In this document: positions 1 to 13,487 of the stretch, one piece after another
Layout of the letters: each line of letters starts with the position of its first letter
How positions within the stretch are numbered: the first letter of the stretch is position 1
Source: Luscinia megarhynchos
Taxonomy: Eukaryota; Chordata; Aves; Passeriformes; Turdidae
DNA: 64,000 nt
NCBI GenBank assembly: GCA_034336665.1
Contig: CM067566.1
Span: forward strand, 29,108,330 to 29,172,329
Direction: 5' to 3'
Position numbers and translations under genes: made by a program
The notes under the pieces: model-generated
What the model saw: the letters and a program-made list of their open reading frames with translations, nothing else
What the model was told of the DNA's origin: nothing
The model's database searches: none

Positions 1-257
1 GGGAGTGCGGTCCGACCCTCTAGTTTAGGGAACAGCCCCATCCCCGCCGCGCTCCTAAAGGGAGGAGGAGGAGAAGGGAGGAGGAAGGGAGGGCGGGCAG
101 GGGTCGGCAGGGTGGGGTTGGCCCGCACGTGTGGTGAAGGTCAGGCATGGGGGGTCCCTGAGGGGAGGAGCGCCCCGGCTCTGGCTGCCCGGAGCCCGGC
201 GCTGCCAGCGCAGCTCGGCGCAGCCCGCAGCCGCCGCAGGGAGCCGTGCCCGGCCGC
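1..257 (+). other. SLC7A2: Putative non-coding exon 1 of SLC7A2 (5' end unknown)
   Basis: A strong splice donor (GTAAGT) starts at 258 directly after CGGCCGC, inside the CpG island. This would make 257 the last base of a 5' untranslated exon whose start lies at an unknown point upstream or inside the window. If transcription starts left of 147, the exon carries a tiny upstream open frame (ATG at 147-149, stop at 159-161, four residues). The link to the coding exon at 32,140 is inferred from strand, position and the known large first intron of this gene. No transcript evidence is available here. SLC7A2 in mammals uses several alternative first exons, so this may be one of several. Confidence 0.45.
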
Positions 258-720
258 GTAAGTGGCTCCTCTCCGCCGCCTTCCCTTCCTCGGGACCGGG
301 GGGGCCAGGGCTTGGAGGGAGCGCCGCTGTCGGGGCCCCTCTGGTGCTTGGAGGTGGTGGGGAGGGCTCCGAAGTCCCAGGTCCGGCGAGGCTTGTGCGG
401 CCGGAGGGCGCTGATCCCCGCCTCGCTGCGAGGTTATTCCTGGCGTCGGGCGGCGTGCGCGGGAGGGAGGCGAAGGAGCTCTGCTGCCTTTTAAAGTCCG
501 CCGTCGGGAGCACGGGCTGGCGTTCCCTGCCGGCCCCGAACGCTGGGCTGCTGCAGCCGGGAGCGCGGCGCGGATCGGGCACGGTGGAGGTCGGGCACAA
601 GGGGAAAGGCTCCTGGGGCGGCACCTGTGGGACCGTGCTTGCTGCTACTGTGAAGGTTTGGAGGCGTGGATGCGTGAAACGCCTCTCCTCGGGTTTCTGA
701 CAAGCTCGCTCGAGGCACTT
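1..720 (+). promoter_or_regulatory. SLC7A2: CpG island, probable SLC7A2 promoter
   Basis: The first 700 or so bases are very rich in G, C and CpG, and composition then drops abruptly to the AT-rich background after about position 720. The island contains GC-box-like runs. It also contains a splice donor on the + strand at 258, so it looks like a promoter and first exon rather than only a GC-rich patch. The next coding exon on this strand is SLC7A2 coding exon 1 at 32.1 kb, and I infer the island serves that gene. The island is cut by the window edge, so the transcription start cannot be placed. The long open frames inside it on both strands are a side effect of GC richness. Confidence 0.65.
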
Positions 721-2221
721 ACTTTACCTGCAGGTGTTACCCGTGCAGGGTTTCACTGACCCAAAGCACACAGTCGCAGTGCAACCCCAGCTCTTCCGTG
801 CGCTTTGGGAAGTTGGGGAGATAGTAGGCGCAGGTCCCTAACTGTGCTAAAACAAGTTCAGGAAATGTGGAATTGTTCCTTTCTGCCAACTCTGCATGTT
901 TAAACCTAGGAATGTGTTTGTAGTATATATGACCCTACATGTAATGCTACTGACAGCTGGAGAAAACTAGTCCAGTAAAATAAGTTTAAAATTTAAGGTA
1001 TCAGAAACAGCAGAACATAAGCCTTCAGTTTTAAGGTATTTGGTATCAGTTGAGATTTGTGATACTGTTTGGATGGTAGAGCATTATCAATCTGATGCAG
1101 GGTCTAGGTCAACTCCATTAATTTAGCTGAATTCCATTAGTTTTGGGGAAGTGGGGGTTCTCATACCAGTTCTGCCAGCACGTGTAGTTTCTGCTGATTT
1201 TTATGCTGGTGCATAACACATCATTCCAGCAACTTACCTGTGAAAGGAATAGAAGTTCCCTGAAGTTTGGTCTAAGGTGTGAAAGGACTTCCTTTAAGCC
1301 TACCCAACATTATTTTAGAAGCATTCAAACTTTTTTTCTTTGTATTCCTCCTATTAAAATAAAAACAAATCTGTTGTGAGGCATCTGGATGTTTCAGAGA
1401 TGGAGGAGGTAAAACAAGGGATCATGGCATATAGAACTTGTATATATTGAAACAAGCTGATGGTAGTTTGTTTATGCTAGAGAGACAAAACACATTCTAT
1501 GAAAGTTCCTGTAGACACTGTGCAGACTCAGTACACAGTGTGTCTTGGATTTGAATTTGGATTGTGGAAAATGTTTTGAGTTCTGGTTTGTGTTACCTAA
1601 TGGCATTAAAACATCAACTGCAAAAGTAGGCATTGTGCCTATACAAGAACTAAGTTTGTTTTCATTGACATCTATGATGTATTACATGCTCAGATAGAAA
1701 AAGACATGGTTCCTGCCTGCCCTGCTCCTGTAAACAGATCTCCATGGCTGCAATTTGATTTCATTTGACTCTGCCCCTGTCCACACAATTCGTCTAAACC
1801 CCAATTCACTGTGTTCTGATACAAATTGGCACAGAAATGAAACAACCCCACAGAGACATAAGTAGCATATTGGTATCTTATGAAAAGTGCAGTGATATTT
1901 TGTGTGAATGGCATGCATTTTTACTCTTTTGCTACATGTTAGGATGAAGATTATTCATGCATGGAGTAATCTGTCTAAGTGATGTTACTAAAATGCAACT
2001 TTGATTCTTCAGATGTGGGAGAAAACTGGCACGTTGTGAAGTTTTAATGCAAGGAAGTTTGATTCTGAAGCTCAGTATGTTGGCTTCTGTGTGCATGCAT
2101 AAATGGTCTGACCAAGGTTCCTGACCTCAGTAAAAGCAAATTGGATGAATGACAAGTTAGCTTTCTAGCCTTGTACACACTTACAGATTAAATCAAAAGG
2201 AGTTTCAATTTTTTAATAATG

Positions 2222-2338
2222 ACAGAATCACAGAGTATCCTGAGTTGAGAGGAACCCACAAGGGTCATCAAATTCCAATACCTGGCCCTGCACAGGACAA
2301 CCCCAAAAAATCACACCGTGTGCCTGAGAGCATTGTGT
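2222..2338 (-). repeat. CR1-type LINE 3' fragment
   Basis: The sequence reads as the reverse complement of an avian CR1 3' end. It starts with an ACAGAATCACAGAG-type terminal motif and continues through a degraded GTTGGAAGGGACC-like block to the characteristic CCTGGCCCTGCACAGGACA and GTGCCTGAGAGCATTGT stretch. The element is truncated at its 5' end after about 115 bp, as most CR1 copies are. The assignment is from memory of the consensus. Confidence 0.75.
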
Positions 2339-5300
2339 TAATAAATAAATGTACTTAGCATATTTTAGTTAGGGATCTGTTAATGCCATATAGCCAAAGG
2401 TGTAGAAAGCAAAGCCATTTCAATGCATTTGTGACTTTAAAGCAGAACTTCATGCATTCATATTAGGTTTTTCCTTACTAAGATATTAAAAAAATATTTT
2501 ATATGTTGCTGAAATTATTAAAAGGTATACAGTATGGTAAAAGTTTACAGTACAGTAAAAAATATTTGGAACCACGTTTCTATGTCTGTAAATTTTCATA
2601 TGTCTGAAGGTGTCCACCTTCAAGATACCTTTGCCATTTAGCACATTGCCCATGATCCTTTGGTATCATGATACAATTCTGATCCTCAGGCTTCTCAATT
2701 CTTCATGCTTTTGTTTGTTCTCCAGTTGGGGAGAACTTCATCCCATTGGTTTAGTAGCTGAGAGATTCAGTATTGGTAAGTCAACTGACAGGGCTCTTGG
2801 AATCAAACAGTTGAGCTTTCAGAAAAAGACAAATGTGTCCTCCTTTCTGGTGGGAAAAACAGTTGTAATAAGTGATCTACCACTACAACTCCAGTGAGAG
2901 TTATAAAGGTTACTAGTAAAGTGGCTTCTGGGACTCCTAAGCTGAGTCATTGCTGAAAATCATCCAAGATCACAGCACTATCTTGCCTGATCTCAAAATT
3001 TCTATTTATCTGAGTGGACATATTCCAAGGAAAAGATCATTTAGAAATGCACTGAATGTTGGCCTTGTCTTTGCAAGTTCCTGCATCAGATTGCGTGTGT
3101 GTGGAACGAGAGGTTTCTGAATGGATGTGCAATACTGATGGGAAATGCGACTGAGCACAGGATGATTCCAGGAAATCTTGTTCTACACACAACTGGAGAA
3201 GAAATTGCTTCAAATAAAGCATTCTGGTTGCGAGTTGATTGTTGCAGTTAACGCCAATATATGATCTACAGCGGTTGCATACATGAATATCCCTCTTTCT
3301 CACTTGACCATAAACTGAACCCCTGTAGAAATGAGGGTGGACAGGTTGTGACAGTTTGAAAAGCCATAATGGCTGGTGTTGAGCCTGTGTTTATTGAGTG
3401 TGAAGAGGTACTACTGCAATAGCATACGTAGACAATTGTCATATCTATCCTTTGTTTACTGTGGCTGTAAAGATTCTGCCCTAGACTACATGGACTCCCA
3501 AGTATATGTGTGATGGTTGTGAGTATATGTAAGCAGCCCCCCAGCATCTGTTATGAAGAATTAAGCAACAGAGTGGAGTATAATATTTTATGGTTCCACT
3601 TAACAACAGAGGTCCTCACAAATAAATATATCTCCATTCACATATTGTAAAGTTAATAGAATCTCTGAGACAGATGGAGCCTCTCAAAGTTTTGCCCAGA
3701 CAGCAATGAACTTTTGAATGATATGGAATAGTAACCCAGAGCTCTGATGACAGCTATCTATCTACTCTACTTTGGGTTATGGCTTCTAGAAACATTATCT
3801 AAAACTAATTTACATAAAAATCCAGACTGTAGGATGACTTCTACAACACTTACTTTGGAAGAGTATAGTCTCTCATAAGTTTCTGAATGGCTGCATGTGT
3901 CTGACAAGTAGTGTAAACCAGCCACAAAAGGAAAAAATTGAGGACACAATCACATATAAACCATCACGTTATCGTTCTTGTACACTGGCTCTGGTTCATC
4001 CCTTTCACTTTTGCAGTTACCTTTTCCTACCACACCCAGTAGTTAATGTAGGTGACCCAGAAGACCTCCATGCAGTTGTTAGAGAAAGGTGGGTTTTGGT
4101 GCTCTCAGTTCCCTGTGACAGCTCATCAGAAATGCACTGGAATGCGCAAAACATCTGCTGTTCTGATAAGTAATCAAAACAGGCAGAGTCGGTGTTGGTG
4201 ATTCAGTGTTATGCTGTAGTTCCCTCTATTGCTAATACCAGGGTAGTTTTGCCTCTTTGTGATGGTAACATCGTTTTCAACGTTTTGTTGCACAATTGTT
4301 CTCATTAAATGACCTTATTTCTGAAAATTACATTGCCAGATGGGCTACTAGAAAGGGGTAATTGCATTAATCTAATTAACTGGTTACTAGAATTTTTGTG
4401 AGTTTATCTGTTTTAGCAAGGTAACAAAATATAGAAAGGTGTCAACTGGCAAAATGCAAATAAATAAAATTCTGCATGGAACTTAACTAGGGAACATTTG
4501 TCAGTTGGGAGTGGACTGAAGGAAAAGACAAACTGTGCCAAGTGAGTTTGCCAGATTTTTATTCCATCATCTGTATTTAATATACAAATTTACTACACCT
4601 GTGCTTTTTGCTTTCCAGAATATTTTTATTTGAGAAATGTATGGAATAAATTTATTATTGCTTTAAAAAACATTATTCTTTAGGTGACTTTTTTCGGGGG
4701 AGGGAGTTTGATTCAGTGCAATCTAATCTTCATTTCCTTTACTGTAGTAACAGTGAATGGTGTGGATAAGCTGTTCTATAGCTCTGTGAATTCATGTAGC
4801 TGATCTCTGCTCCTTGCTCACTTTGAGGTTAGTTATTCTTTGCCTGGAGTTGTATTGCAAACTACTTGACAACATGGGAAAGCGATTGTGCGTATTTATT
4901 TTGTTTGTGCAGTACCATGCACATTGTGGTTATGAAATAAATAATAACTGAAACAGAATTTGGAAGGGCTTATTATTGTCCTTTTTTCAGTTTCCTTAGA
5001 CTGGGAAACATCTCCATATTATTTAAGGAAACTGAAACATTTGGATTTTGTGCAGATATCTGATTACTCCTGTGACAGCCTAAATTAATTCCTCTGAATA
5101 CATTCTTCATGAATGATTTGGTCTGATATTGATTTTATTTTGCCCTCAAATGTTTTTGGACTATCATGCAGTTGAGAGAAAATGATGGGATGTGACTTGC
5201 CAGGAAATACTTCCAGCATTGTGAATTAGATGAAAGTCTTGCGGATATATAGAATTAGCATGCATGTGTGGTTCTTTTCAAAGGTGCAGTGCTGCAGTGT

Positions 5301-8300
5301 TCTTTTTGGAGCCAATAATTTAGATGAGTAGGCAGTATTTTTGATCCTTGTAATGACAATCTAAAGTAGTGGTAAGTCTATGAGTACAATCAGTTTCAGA
5401 ATTTAGTTGCTCTGTTCTTGCTGCAAGGATTTGAAGAGAAGTAGAACTTTTTAGGGTAGTACTGAAGAAGTATCATGAAACATCAGTTTTTTTATGTGCA
5501 ATAATATGAACATAGTAATTTACATCTTCTGTGGCTGTTTTTCCTCAGTAATATGTTTTTAGAAAATCTTGATGCCTACACTGTTTACCAACCTGTGCCT
5601 ACCCTCTTTCTTTGCAAAGACTCAAGGAGGGGCCCTGGGCACTTTTTGATAAGGAGGGGCTGTTTCATAGGCATGACAAGGTCTCATCCTGAGTGAAGAG
5701 GGAAGTCCTAAGTTGGAGGCTCCCTTCAGACCTATTTGTAGAAGGTGTATTCTACATCTATGAGTTGACTTTTTTAAAAAAGTAGTTTTCAAGAAGCATG
5801 AGTATACACTAGGTAAATTGCTATGCTGGCAAACTAGTAAGAGAAAAATTGCACTTATCTCAAACTAGATCAATAAAAAGATTCAATATTAAAAATTCAA
5901 ATATATTAATTACCAAGAAGTACATGGTGCTTGGTTAGAAATACAATGAAATTTGCAATTATAATATTCACTGTCAGATGGAGAAGTCCAGAGAAATAGA
6001 AATGAGTGTTTCTTAAAACACCATCTATGGGGAGACTTCCTATTGTATATAATAGACCTACTTTGAGGTTTTTATTGTTTTAAGGTAGCCTGTGTACCTG
6101 TCCTTGCCATCCTTTGACAAGTATCTTATAGTTTCTGTTAGTTTCATTCAATGCCCCAAACCCAAATTGGCCAGAACAGTTACTATTAAAAATATTAAAA
6201 TATCTCCCAAGGAAGCCTCAAAGGTGAATTGCTGTTCCTCATATTCTCGGAGTGCTGTTTTTGCTGTTTCCCAGCTGCTTTTTTTCAGTGCAGTAAGGGC
6301 TGCCATACTTCATGTTTACATCAGTTTGTACAAAATAGCTTTGTGGTTTTCTGCTCAGGGAAGCACGTGGTTGGTGCAACACAACATCTAGGAAAAATAT
6401 GAGAGAGACCATTGTGTTTGAAAGACCTCTTAGAATGTGTGGAGGTGGAGCAGTGGCAAAAAAACCCCTTGTGTTATGCCAGTTACATGAGAAAAGAATA
6501 CTATGAAGTTCCCTGTGGTAGTTTGTAGCTGAAGTTGAGCTGCATAGAGAAGCAATGGTGATTCACATGGTGTTTGCTCCTGAGAGTTTGAGCAGGTTTG
6601 TTTAAGACCTGTGGTAGATCCAGATCACCTGAGACCTGAGAGGCTTTCAGTCACATTCTGCATAAATCCTTGTGCTGCATAGAATGTATGTTATGAACCA
6701 TATCAGGTCTCTGGAAAGTTGCAGGAAAATTTAAGGTATTATAAGGAGAACATTCAGTGCTGGCTTGCTTACATTACACTAGGAAGAAGATCTTACTTCG
6801 TGGTCTTTGGTTTTATTCTTGCTGACTTGACAATAAAATAAATAGGTTAGAATAATCCCACAATGGACGCCAAAATTATTTAACTGCATACTTTGGACAC
6901 CAGAAGTATTTGAAATACATACTTCTGCAGGAATGACATGTTCATAAGTATGTTTTATATGGAACGTGTTGTGACTTCACAATTGATGTGTTCTCTGTTT
7001 CTTTCTTTATTAAGTATATTTTATTATTATCTAAAAACAATGCAGAATTAAAAATGGCTTGTCTAATTAGCAACAAGAATTATTTTATTTTGCTGAAGTG
7101 CATGACAGCCACACAGAACTTAAGTTCATGGATTCTCCAGGCCAAGATCATCATGCAGACTAATCAGTGATCTTCCACTGCCCTCTCCAAACACACATAC
7201 TCCCAAAAATCATACATTCTGATTTATTTTTATTGTAGGTTTGCCAAATACAAGATGATATTAATATGTGACTTTCCTACCAGTCTTGCTTTTTGTTCTT
7301 TTCTCTGTACTTTTTCCTGCTTTCTTTTAAATGCCCAACCTCTGAAACTGTATAATCTTTTTCTGGGAATTATGTCGACCAGCTATTGCTGAGACACCTT
7401 TAGATTTTTGAGGCAATTACTGTAAGTTTTCAGGAGTTAAAAAGTAGATGTTTGTGAATAATTTGGAGAAATCCGATTTGTCCCATGGAAACAACTTTCA
7501 TGCTCATGGTAGAGCCTGACACTGAAAAATACTATGTGGCAGCAATTTATCATTTGCTATGAGATGTTCTGGTGGAATGAATGTCTTAGAGCAAGAAGGG
7601 ATTCATTGTGTGGATTTTGCATGGTAGAGAGAGAAGAAACTGAGAGGGAAAAATCAGCCCCATAATGTACTTTCTCTAAGTGAAGGAAATCTGTTCTATT
7701 TGTCTTAATATTTATTCCTCAGTGGAACCTAGGTTCCAGTATTCTGAGTGTCCAGTCCAGAATGTTTTGCAGGCTCCCATGCAATGTTCAGCTCTTAAAA
7801 ATAAATTTATTAGACTGTTTTTATTTCTTTTTTAATTTATGCACGTGTCTTATTCTGAAGCAATTAGTTTCAACATCAGACTTAATAACCCCATTTTGTA
7901 TTTCTAATTGTCCTCGTTGCAGACATTTGCAAACCTTCATTTAATTTTACAGTACTCTGCAGAGTCTTCTATGGTGTTTAATTGCCTATATACTCCACTT
8001 CATTAGTTGTCTAAGCAAATAATTTTAGAGTTGTGTTAAATAAGAGGGGTTTCTTCCTATTTGTCAGCTTTTCTGTCCTGTATGGCACCAGATGGGTTGC
8101 ACTTAGTTCAATGAACCAGATGCAAAATGAGCAGAATTTGCAGTTAAATACTGTTTATGTTGCATTTTTATTCACACACAATAAATTAAGCCAGCTTCCT
8201 GATTATGTAATGTTTACACTCTTTCATTGAAATTAATTTAAATGTATCCACTATGCTCTGTGAAACAGGTTATTTTTCGGGCCTGGATGGGCTCCTGGGT

Positions 8301-9915
8301 ACAATTTGTACATTTCTTACTGAAGCTGTGTCAGCACAAGGAACTCTTATGTTGTGATCCAGGCTGCTATCTCTTGTTCCTGTTCCTGTAACCATCCCTC
8401 TGTGCCTGCACAGCTGCTTGTGGTTCTGTGCAATTAACTGGATTTGGAAACATTAATCTTTTTTCTTGGGATACTTTTGATTGAGGATCACTTCCCTATT
8501 CCAGCTGGAATGGCCACACGTGTGGCTGTGCAGCCACAATTAAGGAATGGACATAGAGGAGAGAACAGACTGAGTAGTGTGAGCTGCTTCAATTCTACCA
8601 CCATTGGAAGAAGCTATTTAACATGCTCCACATAGCTGTAAAACATACCATAATTTCTCTTATGCCCTCTGATTTTTGTCTTCCCTTCCTTTTACACCAT
8701 CTTTGTGACTGAAGAAAGTATTAGTTGGAAAAATTTGACCACGACTGTGGTATTCCTCAAACTTTTGAAGTGAGTTTTGGCATTTAGAATCATTCTTTTC
8801 CTGCAACAAAGGAAGTCCTGTAGAGTTCGATAGTTTTACTCCTTTAGACTGGAACTAAAGAAACTAACAACTTTTCAAGCAAGAAGATATCACTTATCAA
8901 GTGCATTTTTAGTGATACTCTTCTAGACTTGGTGAATGACTTGTATGTGAAATGGTTCTGAATGAACAATTTTGGATAGTTCCTACTTTTAATCTGTTAC
9001 AGCTTTACTATAACTGTAGCTCCTCTATTGCATATTTGATGTCATTCTGATCTCTGGCATTGTAAATAGAGAATATTTTCATAGGAACCAGAGAAATTAC
9101 CAAAGTGGCAAATATCTTTCTTCTTCCCTCCCCATCCCAAACACTATCTCAACTCTTATTTGCATTTATTAGTAGACTATTATAAGCTATCAGAATTTTT
9201 TTTATAATTTTTCTTCCAAATTATTTTCATGTGCTTTTTCATGAAAATAGGCAATATTACAGCATATTTGTCCAAACAGCTATGTGGTGATTGGTACAAA
9301 TTACTCCTGTAGAGGGTGGTGAATGTGTTAAGCATCTTTCTTAAATCTTGGTAAAAGAACCAGTGGAATACAGTATTTTAGCTTGGCTGAAACCTAGCTA
9401 ATAGAAGTATGGGTTTCAGTGTTCCGTATGCTTTCTAAGGCTTTGATAACAGGCATTGCTAATAGCACACAGACAGTGAGTTGGCTTAATCACAGTTGTT
9501 TGCAAATGGTACAAAGGCAGCAGAAAAATAGAATTATGTGAATGCTGCTCATAGTGTTCCCTGGAGGGGCAGCTTGGGGTTGCTGGAAAGAAACCTGGAA
9601 CTGTAAGAGAAGAAGCTCTCTGATTCCTTCTATGTTCAGGGAAACAGGACTCTGGAAATACACAGCAGGGTATGTGACATATGTGACTTTGAATTTCATC
9701 ACCTCGCTGGAGGAGACTACAAACTCTGGAAAACGTCATCTGAGTTGAAAGGGAAATTTGCAGCAGTTGGAGACACACTTCCAAGTGCTATATGTAGAAT
9801 CTTCTCTGATAGTAAACACCCCTTGAAAACACATCCAAAGACTGAAGGAAGACCTGAAACGGTGACGTAAAGCAACTTTATTCACAACACTACTTCTGTG
9901 GTGTTCTCCTGAGCA

Positions 9916-9996
9916 CTCTGTTGGTGGCAATGGTCAGAAACGGGGATATTTTCCAGCACATTTTATCAGCCATCTCTATCTGCCTTGGCAGTATTC
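9916..9996. repeat. Copy A of an 81-bp direct repeat
   Basis: This 81-bp block matches 12,032-12,112 with no gaps and about 90 percent identity by eye. The core CTGTTGGTGGCAATGGTCAG and the core TATTTTCCAGCACATTTTAT are identical in both copies. Similarity stops abruptly on both sides. I do not recognise the family. It could be a piece of a dispersed repeat or a local duplication. Confidence 0.85.
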
Positions 9997-12031
9997 CATG
10001 GCTGCTGGCTTGAGTGTGGAGAGCTTTTGCATTTCTCTTAGCAAACTTTGAAAACAGGGTTTCAGAAACCACGTCTAAGAAGTCTCCCCAAAACTAACCT
10101 GGGAAATAAATCTGTGAGTTGGATAGGCTATAGAAGTTGTTTCCCTCGATATGAAACTGAGTCAGATTTGCATAAGGCTGAATATTTTACCATGATTTTT
10201 TACTCTGGAGGCCCAGGAAGGGAAAGTTTGGGTTGCCCCATTAGAAATACTGCAGTCCTTGACATCAGTATGTTTTGTGGCTTATACAGTTTTGCTGAAA
10301 TGTATTTGGCTTTAGTATTGCTGATAAAAAGGATAAATGGCTGGGCGTAAGAGAAAGATAAGGTTCTGAGAAATATGTTTTCTTGCCTGAAGAGGCAAAA
10401 CTTGATATTGCAATAGCCTTTAAGAAATAGAGAAGTGGGATATTCTTTGGACTAAGAGAGAAACAATAGAGTTAAAATCCTACTCCAAAGGTCGAAAAAT
10501 GATCAACAGTATATAGCATCTGTTCAAACTGATGTTTCAGAATATGGTCCCACACCAGGCTGCACCGTGAGGAGTGGTTGTGTGTGTCTTCAAGCTTGTA
10601 CAGTGTACCTGCTTGTTTTTGGGTGGTGGGAAGAAGGTACTGCCTGTAAGCCTGCCACAGCCCTTTTGTTATATTAAGGCATATACTGTGTACTAAAAAG
10701 GCATATACTAAGCCCTGTGAACGAGGTGAACAGTAACCAATAAGAAATTTATAACTAAAAGGAAGGGAAAGGAGTCTACTTTGTTTGGATTTAGAAATAT
10801 GAGTGGTACTTCCTACCTGAATTCCAAGTTCATGTATTAAGCATGTGATGGGGATGAGCTTTTATAATGGTCTTCTCCAGAAACTGTGGAAACAGAAGAC
10901 TGAAATAAGAAAGTAAATTAACCCCTCCTCTACTAATGCAGATTTTACACATTGTTACGAGTCATTCATCACCAACACAGATGCAGAGTTATATTCTAGA
11001 CTTTAATCTTGCCATTCAGACTGTTGTGGCCTTTCTTAAGAATAATCTTGTCCTTACTTGGAGTTATGGTTGCACCAAAAAGAGTTGAAATATTATAAAT
11101 CTTGCCCACAGAAGTTAATCCTTCTCCTGTATGTACCCTGCAGTACTGCTGGTACAAGAACTTGTGCAGCTCTGTAGTAAATTTTATCAGGAAAGCAATC
11201 TGGTTCAAAATTGACTTAGTACCTACCCAGTGTTACTATGACTCCATTCCCCAGTTTAATTGCAATTTGCAGCCACAGAAATATTTGTGTTGGCCCAGGG
11301 GAAGAATGCAGGAGCGAGCATCTGGTTAGGATACAGCACTTATTTTGGTGTAAATGCTCGCTTCAGGTTTTAGTTGCAGCTATGATAAAGCTGCTGATGA
11401 AACAATGGCAGCACAGAGCTTAGCTGTCTGATCAGCACCTTTGTATTCAGGTGGGTTGCAGACCAGCCTGCAACTTTTCACCTGAGCATTCAGTATTATC
11501 TGTGTGCGGTGGCAGTGCCTACTTCAGCAAATGGTGCAGCTCTGCAGCAAGGAAGCTGTAGAGGAAAACTTCTAATGCTGTGGATTCACTGACCACCCCA
11601 CTTAGGCTTTGCTATGTGTAGGACAGTTGGGAGGATTTCTGGTTAGTTTTTGTCTGGTCCCACAGGCTCCATTTCCATTACCACTTGGAGTGTACTTGGT
11701 TGCTGCTCTGGAATACATATCCAAATTTCCTTTCATACGAAAGGATGTCTCAGGATTGTTCCATGGAGTGAACCAAAGCACAGTGATTGTCCAAATGACA
11801 GGGAAAATATCTTTGAAAATATGCATCTGAGTAAAAATGCATACCAAGGGTAACTTTGCTCTGCCTGTAGATGCTGCAGTCAGACAGTTGCTCTGTGGTA
11901 TCAGTGGGGTTTCTGTTGTTGTACACGACTCTTCCATTCTTTCTGATTCCAGTTCAAAACTTGTTTTGGTGACAGTTCAGCAGCTAGCCCCACTTTGATC
12001 TCCAACTCTGAGACTGGTACATTCATTCACT

Positions 12032-12112
12032 CTCTGTTGGTGGCAATGGTCAGAAAAAGGGATATTTTCCAGCACATTTTATCACCCATCCCTATCTGCT
12101 TTGCCAGTATTC
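12032..12112. repeat. Copy B of the 81-bp direct repeat
   Basis: This is the second copy of the block at 9,916-9,996, in the same orientation and 2,116 bp downstream. There are a handful of substitutions and no indel. The 2.0 kb between the copies shows no retroviral genes, so the pair is not obviously two LTRs. Confidence 0.85.
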
Positions 12113-12271
12113 TACGCAAATTGAGCTAAGCATGACAACATGAAGTTTAAATCAAATAAAAGGTTTTTGGTTTGACTGTTCTTGGTGTGCACATGTTTTC
12201 TCTTAAAATTTAGTATGCAAAGAAGGGACTTCCTTACTCCAGACTTACTGTGGATCTTCCGCTGTTGGAAA

Positions 12272-12412
12272 CATAGAATCATAGAATACCAGTTTGGAAA
12301 GGACATCAAGGATCATCTGGTCCAACCTTTCCTGGTGAAAGCACGGTCTAGACAAGATGGCCCAGCAGCCCATCCAGCTGAATCTTAACAGTATCCAACA
12401 CTGGGGAATCCA
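12272..12412 (-). repeat. CR1-type LINE 3' fragment
   Basis: This is the reverse complement of a CR1 3' end. ATAGAATCATAGAATACCAG is the terminal 8-bp repeat region. It is followed by GGAAAGGACATCAAGGATCAT, TGGTCCAACC and the CR1 segment reading GCACGGTCTAGACAAGATGG. The left boundary is clear. The right boundary is gradual and could reach about 12,455. Confidence 0.85.
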
Positions 12413-13455
12413 CCTTGTCTTTGCCATGGGACTCCATGTAGAAAGGGATTATCGACCTCCATGAAGCTTTGCCAAAAAGAATGAAGTGTAAAGACAGTGC
12501 TTTAAAGTGGTGCATTTGCTGTGTAAAGAAAAATGTTGAATCTGAATAATCAAAAAAGCACTAATGAAAGAAACCTGGATGTGTGTTTGGCAGATGAACT
12601 GTATGGACTGTTTCCATTCTTACTTTTGTTTGGTCTTGTTTGACCAGCAGCGGCTACATTGGAGCTTCTTGGTATTTTGATAGTCAAGCATGTTCATTGT
12701 GCATCTGTAGGAAAAGAGATGAAACCTGCCCACACATGCACATTTCATTGCTTAGCTCTACTTTTCTTATGCTATTGATTTTTTTTTTCAGATTAATCCC
12801 TAAGACCTTGATTTTGAGCTGCCTATTACTGCAGTATGAATAAATGCGGAGATATTTTTTATCTTAGCACAGTTGAAAAGTTTTTTGTTTCACTAACTGG
12901 GGCTCAAAGTATATTTATAGAGAGAATTGTGCCATGTGGCTACAATCTGTAGTAAATTCAAGTGCTTTTATGACAAAGGCCTAATTTTGAAGGGATTTCA
13001 GTCTTTTTGGTTATGCATAAATTTGAATTTCTGGATCGAGCATAAAGAATTAAGTGTTTTCTTTTACTTTTTAAAAAGGAATAAATCCTGACTCTTCCTT
13101 TTCCTCCTGTTTGGGAGCTTAAATTCTTGGCAGCACTGTTTGAAAAGTTCTAGTTAAGCCAGTTTTGGAAAATAGTTTTGCAGGCCACAGTGGAGTAAAG
13201 CCAAAGTTTTCAAACCTAATTGTAAGCTAAAATTATAGCTAGAGTGGGAGAGAGTGATGTGCAACTCAAAAAAAGAAGTATTTGTCTCTTCCCTTGCCTC
13301 CTTTTTTCTTTTTTCTCCAATTAGTCAAGCTATGCTAGACTGCTAGAACAGTACTCAAACTTCTCATGGATCCTACATTTCTTCTGCCTGAGCCTCAATC
13401 AATGTAGACAGGAAATAACATAGATAAGTAGTTCTTTGAAGAGTAGCTTATTTTT

Positions 13456-13487
13456 CATATCATATCACATGACATCACATCACATCA
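13456..13487. repeat. (ATCAC)-type pentanucleotide microsatellite
   Basis: Short tandem CATAT, CACAT and CATCA units run through this stretch, inside SLC7A2 intron 1. It is an impure microsatellite. Confidence 0.7.

Noticed and set aside
55..718. Open frames of up to 189 codons on both strands in the first CpG island
   Set aside because: They show the same composition bias. The + strand donor at 258 and the absence of any known protein similarity argue for an untranslated exon.
1..720. CpG island as the MTMR7 promoter (minus strand)
   Set aside because: MTMR7 lies on that side in human, but tens of kilobases away as I recall, and the splice donor seen here is on the + strand. A shared promoter cannot be fully excluded.
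9416..12112. A 2-kb LTR retroelement bounded by the 81-bp repeats
   Set aside because: The repeats are too short for LTRs. No primer binding site, polypurine tract or retroviral coding remnant was seen between them.
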